Source: Uranotaenia lowii
Taxonomy: Eukaryota > Arthropoda > Insecta > Diptera > Culicidae
DNA length: 64,000 nucleotides
NCBI RefSeq assembly: GCF_029784155.1
Contig: NC_073692.1
Location: 318,239,141 to 318,303,140, forward strand
Direction: 5' to 3'
The position numbers and the translations under genes were made by a program. The notes below the pieces were generated by a model. The model made no database searches and had not been told where the DNA came from. It worked only from the letters and a program-made list of their open reading frames with translations. Shown here in pieces: positions 26,029 to 36,237 of the stretch (the first letter of the stretch is position 1; every line of letters starts with the position of its first letter).

Positions 26029-27208
26029 CTTCGTTCGAAATCACTTAATCATAGTTTTGTGTTACATAGTTTGTGTATAATTGTGTTTAAAATTTATCCA
26101 AAAAATATGCCCTCTGTAAGGAAGGCTAAAATCCCCTGTGAAATGTATAAAATCGTATTTATATTTATGAAATTTTTTTTTTCGGGTATCAATCGGGAAA
26201 GAATGTAAGTACAGAATGAGCTTGTTTTTACTATAAAAAAAATAAAAATAAAAAGTATACCAAATCTTACAGCTCATGGCCGTAGAAACGGGGGGGGGGG
26301 GGGGGGGGGTGGTGGAATGGTTGGCTTTTTAGAAAGGACTAAAATGATTCAAGAGTAAAAAAAATAATTCAAAACTAATGAACCGAGATTCATAAATTCC
26401 AGCTTTTAACAGCCAACCATTTTCATATTTTTGGAATGCCTCATAGAGAAAAAAAATTTATAAGATTTAGAGTTGTAAAGTCAAAGCTACGATTTCAACG
26501 CTTCAATAGCCTCAGGAATTCAAACGGGGGGTTATAAAATTGATTAGATAATTAAATCTAAGGTTTTGAGTTTTTTAAAATTTAATTTCATTGGCCAATT
26601 TCTAACTTTTGAGTTATCATTGATGACCAATGTGGTCGATAATACTATCCAATTTTGAGAAAACTTATTGTAAAACTGCGAATTCAAACTAATGATATCG
26701 TCGAATTTTGATGTTGATTCCTAATAATTAACGAGAGATTTGTGCCCTAGAATAGAAATATTTAAACAGAACTAAAATAAAACCTTTTTCATAACATTTA
26801 AGTGGTGATTTCGGTTCAGAGATGATTTGTTTTTGATAACTTCAAAACACTATTTGTGGAACTTTCAACATTCAAGGTAAAGCAGTATGAAATTAAAAAG
26901 CAAAAAAAAAAAAATGACACATACAATTGAAAGCATGCAAAGTGAGTTTTCAACACAGATCAACAAAGTTTAGAGGTCCTTAAAATATACTTACGGAGGT
27001 CTACTCAAATATACCATTGTACAGGGAGTCATCCATCTTGAAAAGATGGATTCAAATAATCTTTTAATTTCAATTAGATGAAACTTAAAAGCTAACTTTT
27101 TTTCAATAGTATGGAAACGAAAAACACAGTGAATAATCTCAATAAAAAATTTAAAAAGACTTACAAAACTTACATGGCCAAACTTGGGCCAAATTTCTTA
27201 TAATGATA
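26029..27208. other. Unassigned AT-rich sequence with a poly-G run
   Basis: It contains the G20 tract described separately, with no gene or clear element end. The sequence CATGGCCGTAGAAACG just before the G run recurs, diverged or complemented, near 57265 and 58110. The G run is therefore probably part of an interspersed repeat. Confidence 0.4.
26290..26309 (+). repeat. Poly-G tract (G20)
   Basis: Twenty consecutive G in otherwise AT-rich DNA, preceded by GGCCGTAGAAAC and followed by TGGTGG. Long G runs can form quadruplexes and are error-prone in sequencing, so the exact length is uncertain. Confidence 0.9.
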
Positions 27209-27373
27209 AAGGGTGATATGGGTCAAAATTTGGTCAATATCAACTTGAAGTATTTCTTTCAATTTTGCATTTAAAAAACCTGAACACCCCTCATTTTGAA
27301 GGTGTGTGTGTGTGTAGAATATTGCTCCTATTTTGATTTTGGAATTCACTCTTCACACTCTTCAGTTGTCAAA

Positions 27374-29064
27374 ATGCCGTCCAAGGAAGAAGAGCAGTGT
27401 AGGTTTTTGTAGTCCGTTTTTCCAACGAGACTCAACTGGAAATTTATTCATAGTGTTATTTTTATCAAGTTAATAGAAAATATAAATTTAGCAACTTACA
27501 AATAAGTCTTTGACACTTGAAGCTTGCCTGGGATCTTTCCCGCTATCGGCCTTCGTTTCCTGTTGAGTTAACAAATTTTATATCTTGTTGTTTTCAGATC
27601 TAATCTGGTTACTTACGGTTGAGGAATCTGTGCTGGATTGAATATAATGCAACTATGTCCCGCCAGACGGGTGAGAGGGCTTACAGAATTAGATTGCACC
27701 TGGATAGAACACGCGTATATTAGTGATTTTTCATTAAATGATTTCCCTGTTCTAATAGCGACTTACGATTATCCAATAAAGGTGATCGATGGTTGCGTAA
27801 ACGAGCAATCTGTTCGAAGCAAAACTAGAGCGAACACGACACGAAAAATTTGAATTTAAAACGGCGCAAATCAATTTTCACTCCTGCGATCTAACAAGCT
27901 TCAGCACGTTTTTCCTAAATCCCTCCTTTTTCCTCTTTCTTTTATTTTACTTCTTTTCTTTCTTCTTCAACCGTCTACCTATCAAAAATCTGTCAATCTG
28001 TATTCTGTCATAAATGGGTTTAATGTTCCCCCTAATTTCACCCTCTCAGGGCTGTAGCAACAAGCAGCGTATCGAAATTTTGTTCGCGCATCGCGAAAAT
28101 CCGAGCTACTCGCACGCAAAGCTGGCAAAATCGTTAAAAGATGCCAAATCAACCGTTACAAATGTAATTAAAGTGTTTGGGGAACGTTTGTCGACAGCCA
28201 GGAAGTCTGGATCGGGGGGAAATCGAAAACCGGAAGCCGCTGAGATGACAAAGAGAGTTGCCGGTAGTTTCAAGCGAAACCCTAACCTCTCTCTCCGAGA
28301 TGCCGCAAAAAAGCTGGGTGTATCGTCTACAACCGTGCATCGAGTCAAAAAACGAGCCGGACTATCGACTTACAAGAAGGAAGTGACTCCAAATCCCGAT
28401 GATAAAAAAAATACGACGGCCAAAGCGCGAACCCGGAGGCTGTACACCACGATGCTGACGAAGTTTGACTGCGTGGTAATGGACGACGAAACCTACGTCA
28501 AAGCCGACTACAAGCAGCTTCCGGGACAGGAGTTTTATACTGCAAAAGAAAGGGGAAAGGTAGCAGATATTTTCAAGCACATGAAACTGTCAAAGTTCGC
28601 GAAGAAATATCTGGTTTGGCAAGCCATCTGTACCTGTGGCTTGAAAAGCAGCATTTTCATAGCTTCCGGGACTGTCAACCAAGAAATTTACGTGAAATAG
28701 TGTTTGAATAAACGTCTGCTGCCTTTCCTGAAGAAACACGGTTGTTTCGTACTGTTTTGGCCAGATTTGGCATCTTGCCATTACGGTAAAAAGGCCATGG
28801 AGTGGTACGCCGCCAACAACGTGCAGGTGGTTCCCAAGGACAAGAACCCTCCCAACACGCCAGAGCTCCGCCCAATTGAGAAATACTGGGCTATTGTCGA
28901 TCGGAACCGAAAGAAGACAAAAAAAAACTGCTAAGGACGAGCAGCAGTTCAAGGCAAACCGGCTTTCTGCGGCGAAGAAGGTGGACAAGGTGGCTGTACA
29001 AAATCTGATGGCAGGGGTTAAGCGTAAGGCCTGGCAATTCGAATTTGGAAAAGCGGAAGCCTAA
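27374..29064 (+). pseudogene. DD37E mariner transposase, broken by an insertion, a stop and a frameshift
   Basis: This was a cut-and-paste transposase that would bind the TIRs and insert at TA. The start is ATG at 27374 (MPSKEEEQ); an insertion at 27403-28052 separates the first nine codons from the rest, which resumes at 28058 (NKQRIEILFAHRENPSYSH). N-terminal helix-turn-helix DNA-binding sequence (ARKSGSGGNRKP, LGVSSTTVHRVKKRAGL) is followed by the catalytic core: MDDETYV near 28479, FWPDLASCHY with D at 28764, and RPIEKYW with E at 28878. There are 37 residues between the last D and E. A TAG at 28698-28700 interrupts the frame, and one extra A in the A run near 28918-28927 shifts it before the C-terminus, which ends at 29064. 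Without insertion and extra A the frame is 345 codons including stop, the usual length. An ATG at 28014 lies in the insertion and is not the true start. Confidence 0.9.
27403..28052. mobile_element. Unidentified 650-bp insertion in the transposase gene, 5-bp target duplication
   Basis: TGTAG is present at both borders (27398-27402 and 28053-28057). Removing the insert and one copy rejoins the transposase frame exactly. The insert has no long ORF, no evident TIR and no TG...CA ends. It starts GTTTTTG and ends CTCTCAGGGC, with a pyrimidine-rich region at 27920-27985. A 5-bp duplication occurs with BEL/Pao solo LTRs among others, but the termini do not fit, so I leave it unclassified. Confidence 0.75.
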
Positions 29065-29103
29065 CTGAAAATTTTTCCTGATTTTTATACTAATTAAACT
29101 TGA

Positions 29104-29508
29104 CTTACTTACTTACTTAATGATCCCGCGCCGATCCTCCGGTGCATAGGGCCGTGGCAAAAGACCTCCACTGTTGACGATCCGGAGCCAGCGTCTTCAC
29201 TTGGTCCCAGTCAAGATTCTCGTCGATAGTTCGGATTTCAGCGGCTAGGCTTCGCCGCCACGAGTTTCTGGGTCTGCCTCTTCTTCGATGACCTTCTGGA
29301 TTCCAATCTAGCGCCTCTCTGCAAATCTCGTTTTCATCTCTTCGCAGCGTGTGCCCAATCCATCTCCACTTACGTTCCCGAATCTCGATTTCTAGCGGCC
29401 TTTGATGACACCGGCGATGTAGTTCCTCATTCGAGATCCAGTTGCCAGGCCACCAAGCGCGGATGATATTCCGCAGGCAGCGGTTTACAAATACTAAACT
29501 AATAATAC
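29104..29508 (-). mobile_element. 5'-truncated RTE-type non-LTR retrotransposon with (AAGT)n tail
   Basis: The 8-mer AAACTTGA lies at 29096-29103 and 29509-29516, a likely target duplication in the 3' part of the mariner. The minus strand encodes the conserved C-terminal tail of RTE reverse transcriptases and ends in four AAGT units. The stop codon lies inside the tetranucleotide tail, so there is essentially no 3'-untranslated region, as known for RTE elements. It inserted after the mariner had landed. Confidence 0.85.
29117..29490 (-). pseudogene. C-terminal fragment of an RTE-clade reverse transcriptase
   Basis: Reading the minus strand gives NRCLRNIIRAWW, then RKWRWIGHTLRR, EALDWNPEGHRRRGRPRNSW and QQWRSFATALC, ending at a TAA (29117-29119). 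The W-x-W-I-G-H-x-L-R-R and R-R-R-G-R-P blocks, followed by a tryptophan-rich end, are typical of the region after the polymerase domain in RTE proteins. The polymerase motifs and endonuclease are missing because of 5' truncation during reverse transcription. The remaining frame is open and looks little mutated, so the insertion is not very old. Confidence 0.85.
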
Positions 29509-29718
29509 AAACTTGAGAAAGAAATTTAATTTGATTTTTTAAATAAACGATTTCACCGATTTACACGCGTTTTCCCTTGACCAAATTTTGACCGTATCAC
29601 CCTTTAAATATAAAGCTTCCAAAATTTCGAATAGTCAAACGATTCTTTTAGATTTATGTTTTATGTGAACACGAGCAAAGTCGGGTAGAATAAGCTAGTC
29701 TATAACTAAAAGTAAAGT

Positions 29719-29874
29719 ATGAAGCAGCACTTTCTTAAACGACCTAAGGTAGTGAAGACAGTCGAGGAACTGAAGAAAGTATGGGTTCACATGCAAAAAA
29801 CGGTTGATTCACAGGTTGCACAGAAGCTTATGGCCGAGGTTAAGGCCAAGGTGCGGGCATTTGACTGTAATTAA
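29719..29874 (+). pseudogene. Probable C-terminal relic of a mariner-type transposase
   Basis: A 51-codon frame contains LKRPKVVKTVEELKKVWVHM and QKLMAEVKAKVRAF before its stop. The spacing of basic and hydrophobic residues resembles the C-terminal end of Tc1/mariner transposases. No catalytic motif is seen upstream, and the sequence up to the neighbouring mariner end at 29604 does not extend it convincingly. It is not part of the adjacent DD37E element, whose own C-terminus is at 29064. This is resemblance only, and the assignment is tentative. Confidence 0.4.
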
Positions 29875-32438
29875 AATACGAGTAACGTGGTAAAATACAA
29901 TTTTGACTTTGAGAAATTTTCATATAGCGCTAGCACACAAGATGAAAAAATCGTTGCTTATTTAAAACAACTAGTTGCCCAAGAACGATCGATTGATTTT
30001 AACGTCATATGGAAGTGTTTCTGTACTTCAGAGAAAAATCAGGATATCATCAAACGATGCGTTTAAATAATTTTCGTTAAATTTCAAAAGGTCCACTAAC
30101 ATTTAAGACTCAAGAAAATGTAAAAATAAGAATGACGGGATCTTCTTTGAAAGATTAGACACCCACACACAACATACACAGGTTCGTGTCATCTCTGGCA
30201 ACACTGTCAGCTTTATTTATGGTCTTCTATTCGGGTCTAGCTTTGCCTGAATTTATGAAGGCAGGGCAACAGTGACGGCGAAATAAAAAAAAATATCGTT
30301 CCGCTTGTTCTCCACGGTGAAGTGAACGCTGGGCATAATTTTTGATAGACACGTGAATTATAAATGCGTTTTCTCCCGCCGCTCCCGCTAACCAGACTTA
30401 ACAGCCGCCAATGATGACGACAGCAAGACGTCGACGACACCGACTAAAATGCTAAAGTCGTATACGGTATGGAGAAAAGTGGAATATTCAAGTCCTAAGC
30501 CTCCTCCCGAAACCTCTGGAACGGCGAAATGCTGAATGACGGCCTCATCGATTTAGTGGAAAGATGGCGTTCTTTAAGAGGACTGCCAGATGAGTGACGT
30601 CGCGTTGACACATTCAAGCGGGCGTGCGGGTGAGAGATTTCTGTTGATGGGTGTTGCCTTAATGAACTACTCAGCTGGAATCGAGTCGAGGGATCAAGCC
30701 GTGTGAAGTGCAGAAATCCAGCGAGCGGAATGGGCTTTCAATTAATTGCCTTCTATTATTCGGGATTCGTCTTTGAAAGAGTGAGGAGGTCTTAGAGCTG
30801 GAGTTTTAAAAGATGCTGCATAAATAAGCATCGATTTGAGTTTCAACGGTGGAAATAATTTATTTATGATGAAACACGAATGATTGAATGTGGGGAGGGC
30901 CACGTGAAACGAAATTTTAAAGTTTAAGTAGAGCAATACAGTTTCTACAGAAGATTGTTTCTATCGTTATCTTAAATCTGTTCAGTAGGATTCAAACTGC
31001 ACTGACAGGTTTATAGTTTCCTGTCTAGAAAAATTCACACGTTCTTACTTTTCCTAGTACAAAATTTACTGCATCCACGCCTCTCAACAATAAAAGATCC
31101 GTCATCGCAGCCCACAATTGAAAACGAGTAATAATTCACTGAATCGATTAACGGTTGAAAGGTGACTCCAAAGATATAAATTTCAGAAAATGGAACACCT
31201 TCGCACAGGTTCCAATGCAGCCATCCTTTCAACTGCAAAAGGGCACCAAGATGCATGAGTTGACAGTTTGATTGCTGCCGGGTCGTCACCTCCGGAATCT
31301 GTCACATCTTGGGAACTATCGGAGCCTGGCTCTGTCTAAGTTCATTCAGTAAAGGGACCACCCAACTTTCGAAGAGATAGTTTAAGGTGGTTTGCACCGT
31401 GTCATCATTTATCGTCGTGTCACACGCGCTTTAAAACGGGGGAGGTCTCCGCAGCATTGCAATGGAAATCGATAGCTTACCCAAGCCCACCGACTCAACT
31501 CGGCGACATTCAAACGGGCTCGGTTTTTGAATGGAAGGGCTTTCGATAGTCATAAATCAAACAATCGAATAGGGATGGTTAGACTATTTGAGTGAATGGT
31601 TTTGAATATCGATGAATGGTTTTGCTATGCAGCATTTGCATCTTTGAATATCATGACCAGAAAGAATGACCAAACATGAAGATAAATTTAAAAATTAATA
31701 TTCTTCATCTTTTTTGCATTTGATAAAGTTTTAAATTTTAAAAAGTTTTTAAAATGTTTTAGAGTAAAAACATGGAAAAAATATTGCTGAAATTGTACAT
31801 TAAAATTCTTATTAATTTTTTTTTATTTCTAAACCATTCTTGTATATGAAATGAAGTACAATGTGTTCAGAATTAAAATTTTATACTTAAAAAAAGTTTA
31901 CTTTGTTTCAGTTGTCCTGTATGTAGGACAATCAGCAAAGGTTTGAAATAAATCAGATGAATACGAATGTAGAAGTCATATTCAGGCTAAACTTAAACTG
32001 AAATACTTATTTTAAACCTTCTGCTGGATCCGTTGGGTATGTTATGTTAGAAAATACCTGTAGCTGTGAATTTTAAGTGTAAATATTCAAAAATATTTTT
32101 TTAAATTTCGAATACCATCAAAATGGGCAACATCAGGGTTAAATGCAACACTTATATACCACACCATGTAATTAATTAATATTTTAATAAAATGTAATAA
32201 AGCTATCACTCAATGATAACAAAATGATGATAACATAGTTTTTAACATCGTGAGATAGTGTTTTAAAATTTTGGACTCTCACTGAAAATTTAAAAAAATC
32301 GAGCAAAAGATGTACACATAATAACATTTTTCGATGCCGTTAAAAACTTTACCCAGTATGACGGATTGGCTAAATGATATCATCTACAAACTTTATATTG
32401 TTTTTACTATCCTACACTAACACTGTTGGTGTAAAAAT
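29875..32438. other. Unassigned sequence, no gene recognised
   Basis: Around 30170-30720 and 31250-31520 the sequence is less AT-rich and not visibly repetitive, possibly unique host DNA. ORFs are short and lack domains. From 31560 to 32438 it is featureless AT-rich DNA leading to the target site of the non-LTR element. Confidence 0.4.
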
Positions 32439-32449
32439 ATTTATCGGAC
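32439..32449. repeat. Target-site duplication of the full-length non-LTR element (3' side)
   Basis: ATTTATCGGAC, identical to 37891-37901. The bases beyond the match differ on both sides, so the duplication is 11 bp. Confidence 0.9.
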
Positions 32450-32467
32450 TTCTTCTTCTTCTTCTTC
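32450..32467 (-). repeat. (GAA)n 3' tail of the non-LTR element
   Basis: On the minus strand the element ends in six GAA units, directly abutting the target duplication. A simple-repeat tail in place of poly(A) is usual for the I group. Confidence 0.9.
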
Positions 32468-32474
32468 TCTGGGT

Positions 32475-32492
32475 TTGTGGATTAATCCACAA
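32475..32492. other. Perfect 18-bp palindrome in the 3' end of the non-LTR element
   Basis: TTGTGGATTAATCCACAA is its own reverse complement and lies about 8 bases from the GAA tail. In the element RNA it could form a short 3' hairpin. A role in template recognition by the reverse transcriptase is possible, by analogy with 3' structures of other LINEs, but is inference. Confidence 0.7.
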
Positions 32493-32615
32493 TTGAGTCT
32501 CTTTCGAGAGCTCTTTGGACCGGTATCGGAGACCATATGTCCATCGATATGTTTAACGTCAGTTGACGGTGTTTTCAGGTAATGTATCTTAATTTAAAGG
32601 TAATGGAATTTATAG

Positions 32616-35600
32616 TTAGATCCGTTTGTCTATTTTTTTGAGAAAGCCTACTACTTCTTTAAGCATATCTACATCTTTGGTTTTTAGTAGCTCAGAGATA
32701 TCTTTAAACTTGCAGTCAAAACAGTATTGTGCTCTAGAGTTATTATATTTGGGGCATTTTAAAATAATGTGGTCAGCGTTTTCAATCTCGTTACATATTT
32801 CGCAGAAAGGGTCATCCTCGATCTTCATTTTGTTTAACCAGAACTTGCTGAAATCATGACCAGTCAGCAAACGGTTTATAGTGCGGGTTTCGAATCCGTT
32901 TATTGGCAAATTGTAATACCACGGTTTTTCGAGCCATCTGTTTTGTATTGCATAAAATTTCTGGCCTTTTTCGATAGCGTAATCTTTATACCAATTATTG
33001 GCGGAGGAAAGTTTGATTGATTCGAAATACATAAAGGCGTCTTTCGGCAAGATTTGATGGTTTAATTCGTCGTTCGACGTTGTACCTATTTTCGCAAGCT
33101 CATCTGCAATGTCATTTCCATTTATACCAATGTGACTAGGTATCCATTGTATGTCTATGTTGTATTCAAGGCATTTTTTAATTATGTTGTTCACTAAATC
33201 ACTTCTGTAGCTTTTGTTTTGTGTGTCACTCAAAACTATACACGATGACTTAGAGTCAGTGAAGATTACTGCTCCTGTCATTCCAACATCCTCTATCTTT
33301 TGTGCGGCTATCAGTATCGCTATTAGCTCTGCTGTCATAATGCTTGTCTTATGTTTTAATTTTAGCGCTATCCGCATGTTGCTTCTCTCTACGAAGATTC
33401 CGATTCCACTGTTACCGTTCGAAATTGAAGCATCTGTGAAAATTTTTGGGTGGTTTCGATATTTTCCATTTAACAGAAACAATACTCTCTGTTTCATCTC
33501 TTTAATATTACTGTTTTCTTTACTGCTCCGTAATCCAATATCCATGTTGATATTCACTTTTCGTTCATTGATAGGTGTGAATAGTACAGGACTAATAGTT
33601 TTGAATATTTCTTGATGTTTTTCAAATACTTTTTCACTGTAGCTGTATTTGGACGTTTCTAAGACTTGTGTCCGAGTTAATTGTTCGTGGACTGGGCTTC
33701 GATGAGTGACGTGTTTAACTAGTTCCTTGCATGTGACAAATTCGCTCCGAATCTTCCACGGTTCTTGGGCCGCTACGGCTAAAAGGCTGTTTAACGGAGT
33801 CGTTTTGCTGCATCCTGTTACTTTTCTGTAACACGAGTTCAACAATACTTGTATAGTGTTAAGGTGAGTTTTTGCTGCATTATTAATTATTGACGTTCCA
33901 TATTCAATGCAGTTTCTAATAAGTGCATTGAATATAAATCCCAGAGTTTGAGGATGACCACCAAGGTGAATGTTGCTTATTATCTTCAACATGTTTAATC
34001 TGTCGGTAATTTTGCGTTTGGTTTCTCTTATATGTCCACCGAAACTTAGAAAACGATCTAGTGTAATACCTAAGTATTTGTAGGATGTAACGGTTTCTAC
34101 CTCTACGTTGTTGATATTAATTTTGAGATTCATTCTGCCTCCTCTAAAAATCATGACTTTTGTTTTACTTGGATTTAGTTCCATCGATAGGTGATGCGCT
34201 TGTTGTACAAATTTGGTTAAGCATGATTGTGTTTTTGTTTGTAATTCTTCAACTGATTTCCCTTTAGTGATTAGGGCAAAATCATCGGCATATTGTATGA
34301 GTACTGTGTCGCTCTCTACTGTTTGGTGCAATTTAGCTGTGTATATGTTGAAGAGGCATGGCGATAAAACGTCCCCTTGTGGGAGTCCGTTGCTTATCAT
34401 TCTCGTAATATTTTCATCTCCTACCTTCATCGTGATTTTTCTGTTTTTGAGAAAAGACAGAACCCAGATGATTATTTCCGGTGGGAAACGTAGATCGCTA
34501 AGAATACTTTCTATTGTGTTGCTTTTAACCGAATTATAAGCGTTTGACAGGTCTACAAATGTTACTGCTGTTATATATCCCCTTCGTTTGTTGTCTTTAA
34601 CCATGTTGATCAAAAAGTTAACGCATGCCGATGTAGAATAATTTTTCCGAAAACCAAATGATAGTTTTGGAAGTATTTTTTGTTCTTCCACGAAGCGTTG
34701 TATTTTCTCGAGTACTGCTGAGTTAATAATTTTGGTGATTGTTGGAATCAATGAAATCGGTCTCTTGCCTTCTACTTTGGTTTGATCTTTGCCTTGTTTG
34801 GGAATGGCAATGACTTTGATTTCTTTGAGTTGTTGAGTGAGAACGCCAGATCTAAAAATTTCGTTTATGTTCCTAATGATGTTGTTAGTTACATTGGGAT
34901 TAAGTTCTTTCAACATACCATATGTGATTAAATCGGAAGAAGGAGCGGATTTAGAGTCTTTTTTTCCAAGGATTCTGGTCCAAGATGTTTCGTTCATCAG
35001 GTTGTATTCGCAAGTAATTCCGTAAGACACGGGTTCATCAAGATCTACGTCGCTTGGACCAAAGTGTAGATCAAAAAATTTGATTGCCATGCTCATGTCG
35101 TCTTGTACAGGGTTATTTGTGCATCTGTTAAGTCTTTTCCCAGTTAATCTTCCAATTTTCAGCCACAACATTTTGGAGCTTGTTTGAGGGTCAATCGATT
35201 CTACAAATTCTTGTACTTGTTTCTTTTTTGATTCCTTCTTTCGCTTTTTAAAAATAGCTGTGGCCTTTCTAAAGTTTAAAGCATTTTCTAAAGTGCTGTG
35301 TTGACTGAAAATCTGCATTGCTTCCTGTTTGGCTTTCCAAGCGTCTTCTACTGCTGTTCCCCACCAAGGTTTGGGAATACGTCTACTACGTTTTCGATTT
35401 TTCGCTACGCTTTCCATTATTTTGTTTCGTAAATCTGAGATGTTTTGGATATCTTCGCTATCTAGTTTTGAGATGTCATTGTATACTTTTTTCATGTTCG
35501 TGAAGTATGGTGTTTCGGTCAACGTTCCTTGGAACTCTATCTCTATTAACGAATGTTCACTGCTACCAATTGTTTCACCTAATGTACGCCATTCAATCAA

Positions 35601-36212
35601 ATTATACAGCTGATTTGAGCATATTGATAAATCAATAGCGGTTGCTTTTTTTTGGGTATTGAGTGGTATGAAAGTTTTGGTTCCGGTATTAAGAAGTAAA
35701 CAATTTGAATCGTTTATTGCATCCATTACGATTGCCCCCTTAGCATCATTCCAATCGTTTCCCCAATTGATGTGATGGCAATTAAAATCGCCTCCTATTA
35801 TGACACGTCTGAATGTCCGGAGTTGTAAAAAGATTGAGTTAATAAAGTTTTCAATTTCCAGGTTCGTGACACAGGGAGCTACATACACACCAACTAAGAC
35901 AAGATTTTCTTTTATAAGTTTCAAAGCTACGATCTGCATTTTTGAATACTGACACGCAATTTCAATGTTTTGGTACGATATGCCGTTACGAATGTACAGT
36001 CCTACACCGCCATAGCCATCGTCCCGAGAGGACAGTACCTTTTGGTACCCGCTGATGTTGTATAATCTGCCCTTTTCCTCGGAGTTTTTGGTCCAGGTTT
36101 CAGAAAATAATCCTGCACTATACTCGCCTCTATTCAAAATTCTTAAAATTTCCTCTTTGTTTCTACCTAGACTTTGCACGTTTGACTGCAAGATTTTTAA
36201 TTTGTTGTTCAT
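32616..36212 (-). CDS. Non-LTR retrotransposon ORF2: endonuclease, reverse transcriptase, RNase H (1198 aa)
   Basis: This polyprotein would nick target DNA and copy its own RNA into the nick. Residues 1-230 are an apurinic-type endonuclease: N11, SETW (E38), GGDFN (D142, N144), AIDLS (D194) and, where SDH is usual, SSEH (E219, H220). Residues about 460-720 are the reverse transcriptase: FVDLSNAYN (D554), NGLPQGDVLSP (608-618) and YADD (641-644). Residues about 922-1045 are RNase H: FTDAS (D927), AELIA (E962), FTDSKS (D986) and SHIGINGNDIADELA (H1027, D1037). Near the C-terminus a CEICNEIENADHIILKC (C-x2-C-x7-H-x4-C) motif follows, as in related elements. The first ATG after the ORF1 stop, 25 bp away, is the natural start, possibly by reinitiation. 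All catalytic positions except the D-to-E change at 219 are as expected. Confidence 0.95.
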   Translation of the reverse strand: MNNKLKILQSNVQSLGRNKEEILRILNRGEYSAGLFSETWTKNSEEKGRLYNISGYQKVLSSRDDGYGGVGLYIRNGISYQNIEIACQYSKMQIVALKLIKENLVLVGVYVAPCVTNLEIENFINSIFLQLRTFRRVIIGGDFNCHHINWGNDWNDAKGAIVMDAINDSNCLLLNTGTKTFIPLNTQKKATAIDLSICSNQLYNLIEWRTLGETIGSSEHSLIEIEFQGTLTETPYFTNMKKVYNDISKLDSEDIQNISDLRNKIMESVAKNRKRSRRIPKPWWGTAVEDAWKAKQEAMQIFSQHSTLENALNFRKATAIFKKRKKESKKKQVQEFVESIDPQTSSKMLWLKIGRLTGKRLNRCTNNPVQDDMSMAIKFFDLHFGPSDVDLDEPVSYGITCEYNLMNETSWTRILGKKDSKSAPSSDLITYGMLKELNPNVTNNIIRNINEIFRSGVLTQQLKEIKVIAIPKQGKDQTKVEGKRPISLIPTITKIINSAVLEKIQRFVEEQKILPKLSFGFRKNYSTSACVNFLINMVKDNKRRGYITAVTFVDLSNAYNSVKSNTIESILSDLRFPPEIIIWVLSFLKNRKITMKVGDENITRMISNGLPQGDVLSPCLFNIYTAKLHQTVESDTVLIQYADDFALITKGKSVEELQTKTQSCLTKFVQQAHHLSMELNPSKTKVMIFRGGRMNLKININNVEVETVTSYKYLGITLDRFLSFGGHIRETKRKITDRLNMLKIISNIHLGGHPQTLGFIFNALIRNCIEYGTSIINNAAKTHLNTIQVLLNSCYRKVTGCSKTTPLNSLLAVAAQEPWKIRSEFVTCKELVKHVTHRSPVHEQLTRTQVLETSKYSYSEKVFEKHQEIFKTISPVLFTPINERKVNINMDIGLRSSKENSNIKEMKQRVLFLLNGKYRNHPKIFTDASISNGNSGIGIFVERSNMRIALKLKHKTSIMTAELIAILIAAQKIEDVGMTGAVIFTDSKSSCIVLSDTQNKSYRSDLVNNIIKKCLEYNIDIQWIPSHIGINGNDIADELAKIGTTSNDELNHQILPKDAFMYFESIKLSSANNWYKDYAIEKGQKFYAIQNRWLEKPWYYNLPINGFETRTINRLLTGHDFSKFWLNKMKIEDDPFCEICNEIENADHIILKCPKYNNSRAQYCFDCKFKDISELLKTKDVDMLKEVVGFLKKIDKRI

Positions 36213-36237
36213 GAAGTAGGAATTTTATTTTGTAATT

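Larger units (their letters stand above)
27209..29604 (+). mobile_element. DD37E mariner-type transposon, defective, with two nested insertions
   Basis: It is flanked by TA (27207-27208 and 29605-29606). The TIRs, at 27209-27237 and 29577-29604, both start AAGGGTGATA and share GGTCAAAATTTGGTCAA; the left copy has one extra base. Subtracting the 650-bp insertion plus its 5-bp duplication and the 405-bp insertion plus its 8-bp duplication leaves 1328 bp, a normal mariner size. The transposase inside has a nonsense codon and a frameshift. The DD37E spacing identifies the ITmDD37E group, described from mosquitoes. Confidence 0.9.

Noticed and set aside
27403..28052. Solo LTR of a BEL/Pao or other LTR element
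   Set aside because: The duplication length fits, but the insert does not start with TG or end with CA and has no LTR signals I could identify.
28590..28988. 132-codon minus-strand frame in the mariner
   Set aside because: Antisense shadow of the transposase.
32626..35613. Plus-strand frames of 60-133 codons inside the LINE
   Set aside because: They are antisense shadows of ORF2, which has full domain support.
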